Source: Spirochaetota bacterium (GTDB lineage Bacteria > Spirochaetota > Spirochaetia > Treponematales > UBA12059). From it: a DNA stretch of 64,000 nt. Positions within the stretch are counted from its first letter, which is position 1; each line of letters begins with the position of its first letter. Positions 1 through 8,921 of the stretch are shown here, one piece after another. The position numbers were made by a program, and so were the translations under genes. The stretch is from the NCBI GenBank assembly GCA_026398615.1, contig JAPLSN010000023.1, positions 41,957-105,956 of the forward strand, given 5' to 3'. Below the pieces are notes generated by a model. It worked only from the letters and a program-made list of their open reading frames with translations, made no database searches and was not told the DNA's origin.

Positions 1-760
1 CTTCGCCGGCCACCGCGCGCGCCAGCAGGGTCTTGCCGGTGCCCGGGGGGCCCACGAGCAGGACGCCCTTCGGGATCTTCCCGCCGATGTCCGTGTACTT
101 CTTGGGGTTCTTGAGGAAGTCCACGACCTCGACGAGCTCTTCTTTGGCCTCGTCGACGCCGGCGACGTCGACGAAGCGGGTCGTGACGTCGCCTTCCGCC
201 ACGATGATGGCCTTGTTCTGGCCGAGCGCCAGCACGTTGCCGCCCGCGCCTGACATCCGCTTCTGGAGGATCCGCCAGAAAAAATACATGACGGCGATGG
301 GCAGTATCCAGTTGAGGATGATCGAAAAGGCGGCGTTCCCCTCGCGTGAAACGGCGGCGTACACAACGCCTTTTTCCTCGAGCAGCTTCGTGAAATCGGG
401 ATCGGGCACGGGCACCGTGCGCCAGACTTTCACCTGGTCGTTGACGGATGGGAAGGGTGATCGCGGTTGCTCCGGCGATGGCGGGGCGGGGTTTTCGGAA
501 AATCCGGTATAAAAGGAAGCTTCGATGGCCACCCGCTTGATTTCCCCGGAACGGATGAGGTCCTTGAACCGGCTGTAGGGAACGACCGTCCGGTCCGACG
601 AGACAAGGAACCAGTTGACGACGCTGATGAAGACGAGGGCGACCAGGATAGGCCAGATGGAAAACTGGCGGAAATTCGGGGAGGGTATGATCGGATCGCC
701 CGGTTTCTTGTTTCCCGGTCCAGGTTTCTTGTTCCAGACGGATGGTTTGCGGGGGGCCAT
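1..760 (-). CDS. ftsH: ATP-dependent zinc metalloprotease FtsH, N-terminal part (cut by window edge)
   Basis: FtsH is a membrane-anchored AAA+ protease that degrades unassembled membrane proteins and some regulators. About 253 N-terminal residues are visible. Residues 1-30 are basic and proline-rich. A first membrane segment lies near 34-53, a periplasmic part follows, and a second membrane segment lies near 145-167. Then come the AAA signature FxDVAGxDEAKEEL at about 197-209 and a Walker A motif GPPGTGKT at 237-244. The Walker B, SRH and HExxH protease parts lie outside the window. The start at 760 has a GGAG six bases upstream. It is divergent from groES. Identification is secure; only the missing C-terminus is unknown. 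Confidence 0.95.
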   Translation of the reverse strand, partial: MAPRKPSVWNKKPGPGNKKPGDPIIPSPNFRQFSIWPILVALVFISVVNWFLVSSDRTVVPYSRFKDLIRSGEIKRVAIEASFYTGFSENPAPPSPEQPRSPFPSVNDQVKVWRTVPVPDPDFTKLLEEKGVVYAAVSREGNAAFSIILNWILPIAVMYFFWRILQKRMSGAGGNVLALGQNKAIIVAEGDVTTRFVDVAGVDEAKEELVEVVDFLKNPKKYTDIGGKIPKGVLLVGPPGTGKTLLARAVAGE

Positions 761-909
761 GGCTAACTCCGTTGTCGACAGGTGATCGTTTTCAAGCTTG
801 AATCTACCCAAAAAACCCAATGGAGGCTATCCGGGAGCGTGTTTTTCCGGTCCGAGGCGGATGCATCGCCGACGTTCGCGGTCAAAAACTGCCGGCGCGC
901 GGAAACGAC

Positions 910-939
910 TTGACCCCGGGCCGTCAGTTTTCGTATATT
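910..939 (+). promoter_or_regulatory. Predicted sigma-70-type promoter of groES
   Basis: TTGACC at 910-915 and TATATT at 934-939 are separated by 18 bp. The predicted transcript starts near 946 and gives a leader of about 47 nt with an AGGAGG ribosome site at 978-983. I looked for a CIRCE inverted repeat (TTAGCACTC-N9-GAGTGCTAA) between this promoter and the gene and did not see one, so HrcA control is not supported here. Confidence 0.6.
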
Positions 940-992
940 TCCGGCGAACCCAGCACAACACTTCGTTCATCATTTTCAGGAGGAACCTCGTC

Positions 993-1259
993 ATGAAAGT
1001 CAAACCCGTTGGCGATCGCGTACTCATCAAGATCCAGGAAAGCGAGACCAAGACGGCTGGCGGCATCATCATTCCCCAGACGGCCCAGGAAAAAACCCAA
1101 GCCGGCGTCGTCATCGCCATCGGTACCGACACCGAGGTGATCAAGGTCAAGCCCAAAGACAAGGTGATGTACGACAAGTACGCGGGAGCGCAGATCAAGA
1201 TCGATGGCAGCGACCATCTCATCGTGAAGATGGCGGATATCCTGGCGATCATCGAGTAA
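993..1259 (+). CDS. groES: Co-chaperonin GroES
   Basis: GroES forms the heptameric lid of the GroEL folding chamber in the cytoplasm. The 88-residue product has the family's normal length. It begins MKVKPVGDRVLIK and carries the mobile-loop region with the GGIIIP motif at about residues 23-28. The ATG at 993 is chosen because AGGAGG lies 9 bases upstream and homology starts there; the upstream in-frame extension is not GroES-like. No groEL follows. A strong hairpin terminator sits directly downstream, so groES is monocistronic. A solitary groES unlinked to groEL is known in treponemes, which fits the suggested spirochaete origin. Confidence 0.96.
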   Translation: MKVKPVGDRVLIKIQESETKTAGGIIIPQTAQEKTQAGVVIAIGTDTEVIKVKPKDKVMYDKYAGAQIKIDGSDHLIVKMADILAIIE

Positions 1260-1280
1260 GCCGACGACCGCGGTACCGCG

Positions 1281-1317
1281 AAAAAGCCCGGATCCCCGAA
1301 AGGGAGCCGGGCTTTTT
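1281..1317. terminator. Bidirectional intrinsic terminator between groES and the PTS IIA gene
   Basis: AAAAAGCCCGG at 1281-1291 pairs with CCGGGCTTTTT at 1307-1317 around a 15-base loop. A-tracts and T-tracts on both flanks let it work for groES (+) and for the convergent PTS IIA gene (-). Confidence 0.85.
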
Positions 1318-1337
1318 CGCATTCGGGCAGGGGTGGG

Positions 1338-1784
1338 TCACTCGGAGAGTATACCGATCACCTCTTCTGGGGTCTTTGCGGCGAGCAGGGCCGCGCGTTT
1401 TTCCGTGCTCTTGAAAAGGATGCTGATCTCCGCCAGGAACTGGAGGTGCGGGCCGTTGCGGTCGGGAGGCGACAGGGTCAGGATGAAAATGCGGCAGGGT
1501 TCACCGTCGAGTGCGTCGAAGTCAACCGGATTGTCGGAGATGCCGACGAACGCGATCATTTCCCGGACCGAGGGAGTCTTCCCGTGCGGGATGGCAATGC
1601 CGTGCTTCATGCCCGTGGAAATCATCCGTTCGCGTTCGAAGACGCCGGCGAGCGCCTTGGCCTTGTCGGGTATCCTGCCCGTGGCGTGGAACAGGTCGAC
1701 CATTTCCGAGATTATGGCCGCTTTCGTGGCTCCCTTCAGGTGAAGGGCGATGGAATCCCGCGTCAGGACGTTCGTGAGATGCAT
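1338..1784 (-). CDS. PTS IIA domain protein (fructose/nitrogen PtsN-type)
   Basis: This 148-residue single-domain protein belongs to the PTS EIIA fructose/mannitol family. The phospho-acceptor histidine is H67 in the motif GIAIPHGK. No membrane or EIIB/EIIC domain is present, so a regulatory PtsN-like role is more likely than sugar uptake, though this is inference. An upstream in-frame ATG at 1820 exists, but a promoter (TTGACT-17-TACACT) ends seven bases before the ATG at 1784. The mRNA is therefore predicted to be leaderless from 1784, and family alignment also starts there. A second IIA protein with an added helix-turn-helix is encoded at 15275-15934. Confidence 0.85.
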   Translation of the reverse strand: MHLTNVLTRDSIALHLKGATKAAIISEMVDLFHATGRIPDKAKALAGVFERERMISTGMKHGIAIPHGKTPSVREMIAFVGISDNPVDFDALDGEPCRIFILTLSPPDRNGPHLQFLAEISILFKSTEKRAALLAAKTPEEVIGILSE

Positions 1785-1791
1785 GGGAGCG

Positions 1792-1820
1792 AGTGTACGG
1801 CCGCGCCGGCGAAAAGTCAA
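1792..1820 (-). promoter_or_regulatory. Leaderless-type promoter of the PTS IIA gene
   Basis: Read on the minus strand, TTGACT (1820-1815) and TACACT (1797-1792) are separated by exactly 17 bp. Only seven bases separate the -10 element from the ATG at 1784, so transcription should begin at or within a base or two of the start codon. No Shine-Dalgarno sequence is present. This site decides the start codon of the gene. Confidence 0.7.
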
Positions 1821-1851
1821 CGAAAACGCCGGAAAGCCGCGGGTCGCCGGA

Positions 1852-3192
1852 TCAGATCGATTCGGCGTCGAGCGCGCCTTTCCATTTCCCCGACCGGAAA
1901 TAGAGTATCCCCGCCGTGGCTGTCAGCAGGTTCGACGCGAACATGGCTATCCAGATGCCCAGGGGTCCGATCTTCGTGAAAGCCGCGAGCGCGGTGGCGA
2001 TCGGCACGCGGATCACCCAGAGCCTGAAGACGGCCAGGAACATGATGATCCTGGTATCGCCCGCGCCCTGGAAAGCGCCGGTCGTGACGACATAGAGCCC
2101 GAAGGTCAGGAGGGACGGCGCCACGACCTTGAACATGAGGTCGCCGAGTTCGATGGCTCCGGGATCGTTCACGAAAAACCTGACGAGGTTCCCGCCGAAG
2201 ATCATGGAGAGGACGAGGGGCGGGGTCATGAGGACGACGCAGAGGATGAGCCCGGCGGATACCACGCGCCCGACCCGGGCTTCGTCCCGCGCGCCGATGG
2301 CCTGGCCGGACAATGCCGCGGTGGCCGAGGAAATTCCCCTGGCCGGCATGTCGAAGAGCCCCATGATCCGCGACCCGATGCCGAAGGCCGCGATGGCCGA
2401 AGTCCCGAAGCCGTTGATGACGCCCTGGAGCACGGTGAAGCCCAGCGCGGACAGGCTTTCGCCGACGGAGGACGGCAGTCCAATCCTGATGAAGAGCCCG
2501 AGGGCGTCCCGGTCCGGTTTCATGGCGGACAGCCGGAGCTTGAGCCCGTTCTTTCCCCGGGCCAGGACCGAGTAGGAGAAAACGGACCCGGCCGCCTGGC
2601 TTGCCACGGTCGCGATGGCCGCACCCGGGACGCCGAGGCGGGGGAAGGGACCGATGCCGAAGATGAGGAGGGGATCGAGCGCCACGTTGACGACGATGGC
2701 CCCGAGGTGGATCCAGAACGGCGTCATGGAATCGCCCACGGCGCTGAACGAGGACTGGAGCACGAAGTACCCGAACATGAAGGGTATACCGAGGAAGATG
2801 ATCCGCAGGTAATCGTACGCGTGGCGGAAGACCTCCTCCGGGGTCGCGAGCAGGCGCAGGATCCAGCCGGACGAAAAGAAGCCCAGCGCGGCGATGGCGA
2901 TCGACGCGGCGATGAGGAGGGATGTCATCTGCCCCAGGTAGAAGTTCATCTTTTCCCCGTCGTTTCTGCCTTTCGACTGGGCGATGAGGGTCGTGCCCGC
3001 GCCCGACATGCCCATGCCGAATACTATGAGGAAGAAGACTATCGTGAAGGCGATGGATGGGGCCGATATCTCCGCCGCGCCCAGCTTGCCGAGGAAAAAC
3101 GCGTCGGTCAGGTTGTACAGGGTTTCGAGGAAACTGCCCGCGATGATGGGCAGGGCGATGGTCATGATGTCCCGGTACGGCCGGTCCTTCAC
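1852..3192 (-). CDS. MATE family multidrug/toxin extrusion transporter
   Basis: This 446-residue polytopic protein has the length and internal two-fold pattern of MATE efflux pumps, which export cationic drugs or metabolites in exchange for Na+ or H+. The N-terminus contains the family signature ALPIIAGSFLETLYNLTDAF, followed by about twelve hydrophobic segments. The second half repeats the pattern beginning near FIRIGLPSSVGESL. A GTG at 3192 is taken as the start because it overlaps the threonine synthase stop codon as GTGA and places the usual short hydrophilic leader before the first helix. An ATG ten codons later would cut into that leader. Coupling to thrC suggests co-expression; the substrate cannot be read from the sequence. 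Confidence 0.88.
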   Translation of the reverse strand: MKDRPYRDIMTIALPIIAGSFLETLYNLTDAFFLGKLGAAEISAPSIAFTIVFFLIVFGMGMSGAGTTLIAQSKGRNDGEKMNFYLGQMTSLLIAASIAIAALGFFSSGWILRLLATPEEVFRHAYDYLRIIFLGIPFMFGYFVLQSSFSAVGDSMTPFWIHLGAIVVNVALDPLLIFGIGPFPRLGVPGAAIATVASQAAGSVFSYSVLARGKNGLKLRLSAMKPDRDALGLFIRIGLPSSVGESLSALGFTVLQGVINGFGTSAIAAFGIGSRIMGLFDMPARGISSATAALSGQAIGARDEARVGRVVSAGLILCVVLMTPPLVLSMIFGGNLVRFFVNDPGAIELGDLMFKVVAPSLLTFGLYVVTTGAFQGAGDTRIIMFLAVFRLWVIRVPIATALAAFTKIGPLGIWIAMFASNLLTATAGILYFRSGKWKGALDAESI

Positions 3193-4460
3193 GGCCCGTT
3201 TCCGATGGCCCGCAGCAGCTCTCCGACCTCCGGTTCGATGAGGTGCGCGACGGGGCGGGGTTCGAGCGCGGCAGCGAGGGCGCGGGGGACTTCCGGCCGG
3301 ACGCCGCAGGCGCGTTCCACCTCGTCGGCGTGCCGGGACGGATGGGAGACCCCGAACAGCGCGAAGTTCGAATCGTCGGACGCGCCCGCCCCGGCATGCG
3401 CGGCGACGGCTCGATAGGCGACCGCGGTCTCGGGATCGAGGAGCCGCCCGGTACGCCCGTACGCGAAGGCGATGGCTCCGGCTCGGTCGACCTCGCCGCA
3501 GGGCAGGAAGTCGATCATCGACCTGAGGACGCCCGGCGCCCCGGCCGCGAGCGCCTTGATCCTGTCGCGGTTTTCCGGATCGTCGGCGGGGAGTTCGTCC
3601 TTCCCGCCCGAGTCCGGGAAGATTCCGTCGGCCGCACCCGCGAACGCGAAACCCGACGCCGGAACCCCCCATTTCCACGCGTAGAGCCCCGAGAGAAGGC
3701 TGCCGAAATTCCCGGCTGGAACGACATACCTGATATCGCCCGGCGAGACGCGTTTCAGCGACAGGAAGGCATACAGGCAACAGATCACCTGGGGGATGAG
3801 CCGCACGACGTTGGCGCTCGTGGCCGGCACGAGCGCGTGCGAGTTCGCCGCCTCGGGGTCGGCGAAGGCCTGGCGGACGATCCTGCGGCAGTCGTCGAGG
3901 TTCCCGCGGACGCCCAGAACGAGGACCCGGCCGCCGTTCGCCTCCATGAGCCCGGGATCGACGCCCCTGCACTCGGCGCCCGGGTAGAGCAGCACAGTCC
4001 GCACGCGCGGGGAATCCCGGAACGCATGCGCCGCAGCCGCGCCCGTATCGCCCGTCGTCGCCAGCAGGACGGTGGCGTTCGCGTTGCGCGCTTCCAGGAT
4101 CGAATCGATGACAGAGGCCAGGAAAGCCATGCCGTAGTCCTTGAAACCGCGGGACGGTCCGGTGGAGAGGTCGATCAGGGTCACCTGCCCGTCCAGGATT
4201 TCGACCCCGGGCGCGAAGGTAAACGCCCGCTCGGCCACTCGGCCGGCTTCCACCGGGTTGAGTACATCGCCCAGGAGCGCGGCCGAAGCGCAGGTCGCGA
4301 TTTCCCGGAAACTTTCCGATCCCGACAGGTGGTATGCCAATTCCTGGAGCACGGGATCGGACACGGGAATATAGAGGCCGCCATCGGCCGGGAACGCTGA
4401 AAGCGCGACATCGTGCAGGCTCGCGCGCGCGAAAGGATTGCGCGTACTCGTAAAGATCAT
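3189..4460 (-). CDS. thrC: Threonine synthase
   Basis: ThrC converts O-phosphohomoserine to threonine with PLP in the cytoplasm. The 423-residue length matches the long (E. coli-type) class. The N-terminal ThrC region carries DGGLYIP near residues 27-32, and the PLP-binding lysine is K107 in SRGFKDYGMAF. The ATG at 4460 is preceded by GAGGAGG eight bases upstream. A longer in-frame ORF to 4751 is not homologous and overlaps the divergent promoter region. The gene ends by overlapping the MATE start by four bases. A second, zinc-ribbon-bearing ThrC-like enzyme in the purine locus (47544-48701) is a different subfamily. Confidence 0.92.
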   Translation of the reverse strand: MIFTSTRNPFARASLHDVALSAFPADGGLYIPVSDPVLQELAYHLSGSESFREIATCASAALLGDVLNPVEAGRVAERAFTFAPGVEILDGQVTLIDLSTGPSRGFKDYGMAFLASVIDSILEARNANATVLLATTGDTGAAAAHAFRDSPRVRTVLLYPGAECRGVDPGLMEANGGRVLVLGVRGNLDDCRRIVRQAFADPEAANSHALVPATSANVVRLIPQVICCLYAFLSLKRVSPGDIRYVVPAGNFGSLLSGLYAWKWGVPASGFAFAGAADGIFPDSGGKDELPADDPENRDRIKALAAGAPGVLRSMIDFLPCGEVDRAGAIAFAYGRTGRLLDPETAVAYRAVAAHAGAGASDDSNFALFGVSHPSRHADEVERACGVRPEVPRALAAALEPRPVAHLIEPEVGELLRAIGNGP

Positions 4461-4609
4461 GAAAACGTCCTCCTCGGCCGGGCGGAGGTCGCCCGGTTCG
4501 ATTTTTTCATGCGGTTCGGGCAGGGGATCGTTGCGCGAGTATCGCAAATTCGGCGCTTCGATGCAACCTGACGGAAAATTCGGGAAAGGCCCGCATCCGC
4601 AGTCAGTGA

Positions 4610-4638
4610 TTGACGCCGCTTCGGCGCTCCGGTATGGT
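4610..4638 (+). promoter_or_regulatory. Leaderless-type promoter of the symporter gene
   Basis: TTGACG (4610-4615), a 17-bp spacer and TATGGT (4633-4638) stand six bases before the ATG at 4645. Transcription is predicted to start at the A of the ATG. No ribosome-binding site is visible. Confidence 0.7.
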
Positions 4639-4644
4639 CGTACC

Positions 4645-5877
4645 ATGAAAATCTGGATCAAGCTCGCCATCGCGTCGGCGCTCGGCATCACGATCGGCCT
4701 CGTCCTGCCCGCCGGTTCGAAAGCCATAGAGCGGACTTTCGGCACCATCACGGCCTTCGCGCTCGGATTCGGGCGCTACGCGCTCGTCCCCCTCCTCCTG
4801 TTTTCCATACCGGTGGCGGTTTACGAACTGTACGAAGACAGGAAACTCGCGAAGACGGCATGGCACTCCACCGTGTTCGCCTTCGCTGCCGTGTGCGCGG
4901 CGGTCCTGGTCGGCGTGTTCGCCCCCATCCTCGTCAAGCCGGCCAGGATTCCGCTCGTGGCCGAAGCCGCCAGGCTCCCGACGGTACCTGGGCAGGAGGA
5001 CATCATCCTCTCGCTCTTCCCTGGGAACGCGTTCCAGTCCATAATCCTCGGCGGCGACTTCCTGCTGCCGCTCGTGATACTCGGCTTCGCCTTTGGCCTG
5101 GCGCTCACCCATGACAAGGTCCTTTCCAAACCCGTCGTCATGCTGTTCGATGCGCTGTCGCGCATCGTGTACCAGATCAACAGCTTCCTCGTCGAAGTGA
5201 TCGCGGTGCTCGTGATACCGATCGCGGCCGCGGCCGCGTACGGGCAGCGCACCAGTTTCGCTTCTCCCGTATATCGCTCGCTCCTGCTCGTCGTGGCCAT
5301 GGAAACCGTATTCATGGCTTTCGCCGTCCTGCCGCTCGTCATCTACCTTGCCGGCGGCAAGAAGAATCCATTCCCCAGGATCTATGCGATGATCGGACCC
5401 GTCATCGCGGCAGCGGCCGGCGGGCAGGTTCTCTTTTCCATGGGCGCCCATCTCAGGCACGGCAAGGAAAACCTCGGCATCCGCCGCCGCGTGGGCACCG
5501 TCGCCATCCCGCTCGCCATCATTTTCGGCAGGGCGGGGACGGCCCTCATCACGTCCACCGCCTTCATCGTCGTGCTCGGCTCCTATTCCAACCTCGGCCT
5601 GTCGTTCGCGAGCGTATGGTGGGTCCTGACCACGGTGCCCTTCGTGATGATCCTGCTCGGCGCGGCCCCCGGCGCCGGGCCGGCGAGCGCGGTCATGGCC
5701 CTCTGCGCGATGTACGGCCGGGGCTTCGAATCAGGCTACCTGCTCGTCGTTCCCGTCGCCGTGCCGCTGGCTGCGTGCGCCGCTGCGCTGGACATCCTGA
5801 CGGCCGGCACGGCCGCCTTCGTCGTCGCGGAATGGCAGGGCGCCAGGGTCGAACGCGATATCGCGCACTACATCTGA
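4645..5877 (+). CDS. Sodium/proton:dicarboxylate-type (DAACS/SDF family) symporter
   Basis: This 410-residue membrane protein begins MKIWIKLAIASALGITIGLVLP, the typical first helix of the glutamate/aspartate/C4-dicarboxylate symporter family, and has about eight hydrophobic segments plus re-entrant-like stretches near AGTALITSTAF. The usual serine-rich and NMDG motifs are not conserved in a form I recognise, so this is a divergent member and the substrate is unknown. The start at 4645 is fixed by the promoter six bases upstream. The gene is divergent from thrC and appears monocistronic. An alternative reading would be an uncharacterised dicarboxylate transporter relative. Confidence 0.75.
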   Translation: MKIWIKLAIASALGITIGLVLPAGSKAIERTFGTITAFALGFGRYALVPLLLFSIPVAVYELYEDRKLAKTAWHSTVFAFAAVCAAVLVGVFAPILVKPARIPLVAEAARLPTVPGQEDIILSLFPGNAFQSIILGGDFLLPLVILGFAFGLALTHDKVLSKPVVMLFDALSRIVYQINSFLVEVIAVLVIPIAAAAAYGQRTSFASPVYRSLLLVVAMETVFMAFAVLPLVIYLAGGKKNPFPRIYAMIGPVIAAAAGGQVLFSMGAHLRHGKENLGIRRRVGTVAIPLAIIFGRAGTALITSTAFIVVLGSYSNLGLSFASVWWVLTTVPFVMILLGAAPGAGPASAVMALCAMYGRGFESGYLLVVPVAVPLAACAAALDILTAGTAAFVVAEWQGARVERDIAHYI

Positions 5878-5967
5878 TCCGCCACCGTTCCGCAGGTTGT
5901 TGAAAAGCAGCTCGTTTCTCCAGAGGCCGAATCTGCCTCATCATGCCTTCAAACCGATTCAAACCAG

Positions 5968-6937
5968 GTGGAAGTGCCCGGCACGAGATCGGGGTGGACC
6001 CTGATCAGCCGGGTCTCGAAGAACGTGACCTTCAAGGTCCTGGCCGAGGGTTACGTCAATTTCGGCTGCCGGGCCAACGCGTGTATCGACGGGGCCGGCG
6101 CGGGAGCCACGGGCTGGAAGGACAGGGCCAGGGTGGTCATCGCCGTGGCCGGTGTGGCGTCCTTCACCCGCTGGCTGGCGACGGACGAGGATGACGGGAA
6201 GATCCAGCGCACGGTGAGCGCTTCCGGCTGCCGACAAGGAATCAGGCTTGCCGCGCTGTTTCCCGCGGTAAATCGTCAGGGGCGAGGCGGACTTGATGGC
6301 AGGTGCCATCTACAGAGTCCCCCTATCCTCGGCGCCGGCATGGGCCTTGACGTCAACCGGGAATCGCCGATCCGCCTCGAAGCCGCATGGGCTCACAAGT
6401 TCGGTCTTTTCGTGGGTCCGGGCTCGACCCTGGGCACGGGCTACAGGCTGCCGGTTTTCGCTTCCCGGCAGCCCGCCAGGATCCGCCTTTCCGGGCTCGC
6501 GTCCCTGGATCATGGAAATGTCTTCCCGTGCCCTGTTCAACGACAGGATCCTGGTTGTCATGGAAACCACGAAAGTCAGCACGGAGGTTTCCCTGGAATA
6601 CGGCGGCGTCTCAGTCAGGAGCGCGACCGACCCGGTCAACGACCGCATCACCCTGACCCGGGATGACGATCACAAGGTCGCCGCCTTCTTTCTGAATGGC
6701 GCGCTCGAATACGCGAACCTTTTCGAGTTTTCCAAATATTTCGAATTGTCCGATTCGATGTCCCTGCTATTCGGACTGCTGAATGAACTCGGATGGTCGG
6801 AGGAAATAGCGGAAGGCATTGCGTTGAGGATCGGCGTTGAAACCGACCTTCTCGGTTCATCCCTATTGTATAAACTGGATATCGCGCCGATTGTCGGGCA
6901 TGGTTTGTCCTTGAACTTGTCATTCATTCTGGAGTAG
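5968..6937 (+). pseudogene. Decayed gene for a surface or outer-membrane-like protein
   Basis: Three stretches look coding but lie in different frames. The first, about 5968-6220, reads GWTLISRVSKNVTFKVLAEG and onward. The second, about 6340-6510, reads GLDVNRESPIRLEAAWAHK and onward. The third, about 6510-6937, contains RALFNDRILVVMETT and ends GHGLSLNLSFILE with an alternating pattern like a final beta-strand. No frame is open throughout, and no start or ribosome site precedes the first piece. I read this as one gene broken by frameshifts and deletions. The parent family is not recognised, and the beta-barrel idea rests only on the alternating hydrophobic strands and aromatic-rich terminus. 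Confidence 0.4.
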
Positions 6938-7141
6938 GCGGTTCATTTTCGTGTCGGTATGGCTTGAAGCGGTCGATCCTGCGCTTGAGTGCGGCTCCCC
7001 GCCTTGCTCCCGACTTGAAGGATTCCTGGACTGTTCCCGAAGGTCTCGGCCATGGCGCGGTCGGTTTTTTCCAGCGAGGTTTCGTATGGCATGACCCGGT
7101 CAGCTTCAATGGCGATCGCACCGCCGATCGCCATCGTACGT

Positions 7142-8386
7142 TCAGGGGATGATGTCGACGCTCACGTCGTTGATATCGTTCCCGATGACGTAGCTGATCT
7201 CGGTATCCTCCAGCTCGCACGGACCCGAGCCGCCGATGCGCATGTCGATCAATGAATTGATCGAACTGGTGGTGTATACGGGTCGATACGCGACATCCCA
7301 GCCTTCGCCCGGGTACAGGGTGTAATCCCAGAGATTGCCCGAAAAGTCCACCTGGGGGAGGCTGCTGAAGACATAGCCTCTCCTGCCGTCGTTGTCGGTG
7401 AATTCAAGGACGCAGAAGGTGGAGCCCGCGGGGGAATTGAACGAGATGGTCCCGGTAGCCTGGTCCCATCCGTCGCTGTCGATATCCACGGTTTCGGTCG
7501 GAGCAGTCGTCGGCGCCGCCGGAAGCTGTACACTCGCCCCGTGAGCCGTCGATTTCCCGAGATGCATCATGAACGACGTGAAATCCGCCACGGGCGAATC
7601 CGCCGCCAGCACCACGTTTTTCCAGATGATGGGGTGGTCGTCGGGGTTGTAGACCTGGATATCCACGCTGGTTCCACTCGCTATCCCGCCGCTCGCGTAA
7701 TCCGGTATGTTGTGGAAGGGACCCAAATCCAGCTCGGCCGAGAACAGGTCGTCGAGTAAGCCGTTCACCGTGACGGTATCATCGCTCTCATCGGCCAAGT
7801 CGATATTTATGTCACTGCTGAGGTCCAAGCGGTAATATTGCATGATGGGCGTCGTATGGGAGTCATCGCTGTACTTGAGGGCCACAATGCAGTCGGAGCC
7901 GTAGGTGTAGGTCTGGAAACTCGCGGCGGCGCCCAGGTCTTCGGTCATGTACCTGCCTTCGAGCGCATTCGTGCAGAAGCCGTACAGGTGCGGATTGGCC
8001 CCCTTCACGAACTGGAAAACCACCGTCACCGTCTTCGCGGGATTGGAAGCGAAATCCTGCGGATCCAGGTAGATGTTGTAGCGCGGATTGGCCGCCGGGT
8101 TCAGGGATACTTCCTGGACGCCCCAGAACGCGTACAGCAGGCCCTTGTTCGCGAAAATCTTCCCGGTGACCGTCGCGTCGTCGGCATAGGTGAACCTGAA
8201 GTCCCCGTCGGCGTCGGTCAGGGTGACGCGGTCCGCGATCTGCACGAAGGCGGACGGGATGCCCGAACCGGTGATACCGTCCCGGACCTGGCCGCCTATC
8301 GTGAATGACTCAGGCGCGTCCGAACCCGGATCCGGACAGGAGGAAAACAACAAGGGAATCATGAATAACAAATAACGAGTACGCAT
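7142..8386 (-). CDS. Large lipoprotein with carboxypeptidase-regulatory-like N-terminal domain
   Basis: The 414-residue product starts with a lipoprotein signal, MRTRYLLFMIPLLFSSC, where C17 is the predicted lipidated cysteine of the lipobox LFSSC. Residues about 25-85 (IGGQVRDGITGSGIPSAFV followed by TDADGDFRFTY) resemble the beta-sandwich carboxypeptidase-regulatory-like repeat common in surface proteins. The rest is Asp/Ser/Thr-rich and of unknown fold. It would be anchored in the outer or inner membrane facing outwards. The ATG at 8386 is chosen for the signal peptide and the G-rich upstream site; an ORF extension to 8500 lacks a signal. Function is unknown. Neighbours give no pathway hint. 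Confidence 0.7.
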   Translation of the reverse strand: MRTRYLLFMIPLLFSSCPDPGSDAPESFTIGGQVRDGITGSGIPSAFVQIADRVTLTDADGDFRFTYADDATVTGKIFANKGLLYAFWGVQEVSLNPAANPRYNIYLDPQDFASNPAKTVTVVFQFVKGANPHLYGFCTNALEGRYMTEDLGAAASFQTYTYGSDCIVALKYSDDSHTTPIMQYYRLDLSSDINIDLADESDDTVTVNGLLDDLFSAELDLGPFHNIPDYASGGIASGTSVDIQVYNPDDHPIIWKNVVLAADSPVADFTSFMMHLGKSTAHGASVQLPAAPTTAPTETVDIDSDGWDQATGTISFNSPAGSTFCVLEFTDNDGRRGYVFSSLPQVDFSGNLWDYTLYPGEGWDVAYRPVYTTSSINSLIDMRIGGSGPCELEDTEISYVIGNDINDVSVDIIP

Positions 8387-8771
8387 GGCCGCCCCCCCTT
8401 CCCCGTCGAGCCCTGGAATTCGGGGAGTTCGTGTGGCATGGTGGCTTGTCGCGATGCGCCGCTTGTCGGACTCCGGGTGACGAAAGGCTCGGCAAGGCAA
8501 ATCAACAATAGTGTATCGCAGTTAAGTTCTCAAAACAAGGAGCGGGAAAACCAACCGGAATCCCGCTTTGGCCGATTCTCCGGCTCGAAGCGGCGGATCG
8601 GGGCAGGGCGTGCACTGGTCGCGTTTTATTCGTCCGGCAGCTGCCCGCCGATCCCGGGACCCGCTCACTTGAAAAAATCGTGCATTGGTGATAGGCTATG
8701 CATTGCGGGCGCGGCAAGTGCTTTCCCGGCATGTTTTTACATTGGGGAAAGCGTACGAGCCCGATCGGATC
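8387..8771. other. Intergenic region upstream of the tRNA-Arg gene
   Basis: I see no convincing gene in this 385-base stretch. Short ORFs on both strands have no ribosome sites and no family resemblance. A possible tRNA promoter is TTGAAA at 8669-8674 with TAGGCT at 8692-8697 (17-bp spacing), which would start transcription about 70 bases before the tRNA; the -10 is poor, so confidence is low. Confidence 0.3.
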
Positions 8772-8845
8772 GGTCCAGTAGCTCAGCAGGATAGAGCGGC
8801 TGCCTCCTAAGCAGCAGGTCGGGGGTTCGATTCCCTCCTGGGTCA
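8772..8845 (+). tRNA. tRNA-Arg (anticodon CCT)
   Basis: The 74-base gene folds as a cloverleaf. The acceptor arm is GGTCCAG with CTGGGTC. The D-arm contains AGCTCAGCAGGATAGAGC. The anticodon stem GCTGC/GCAGC closes the loop CTCCTAA with anticodon CCT, and the T-loop is GGTTCGATTCC. The discriminator base is A at 8845, and CCA is not encoded. It decodes AGG, a rare arginine codon in this G+C-rich genome. A perfect 16-bp terminator follows. Confidence 0.95.
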
Positions 8846-8847
8846 AT

Positions 8848-8884
8848 GAAAAGAACGCCGTCCACGGGGGACGGCGTTCTTTTC
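8848..8884. terminator. Strong bidirectional terminator after tRNA-Arg
   Basis: GAAAAGAACGCCGTCC (8848-8863) is perfectly complementary to GGACGGCGTTCTTTTC (8869-8884) across a five-base loop. It ends both the tRNA transcript and, from the other strand, the cyclase gene that stops at 8922. Confidence 0.88.
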
Positions 8885-8921
8885 ATGTGGCCGCGGCGGA
8901 TGCTCCGCCGACGATGCATGA

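Noticed and set aside
940..992. CIRCE/HrcA operator before groES
   Set aside because: No TTAGCACTC/GAGTGCTAA inverted repeat or close variant is present between promoter and gene.
6943..7134. Minus-strand frame of 63 codons just after the lipoprotein gene
   Set aside because: The peptide looks somewhat natural (MAIGGAIAIEADRVMPYE), but there is no ribosome site or family resemblance, and it lies beside decayed sequence; it may be another remnant.
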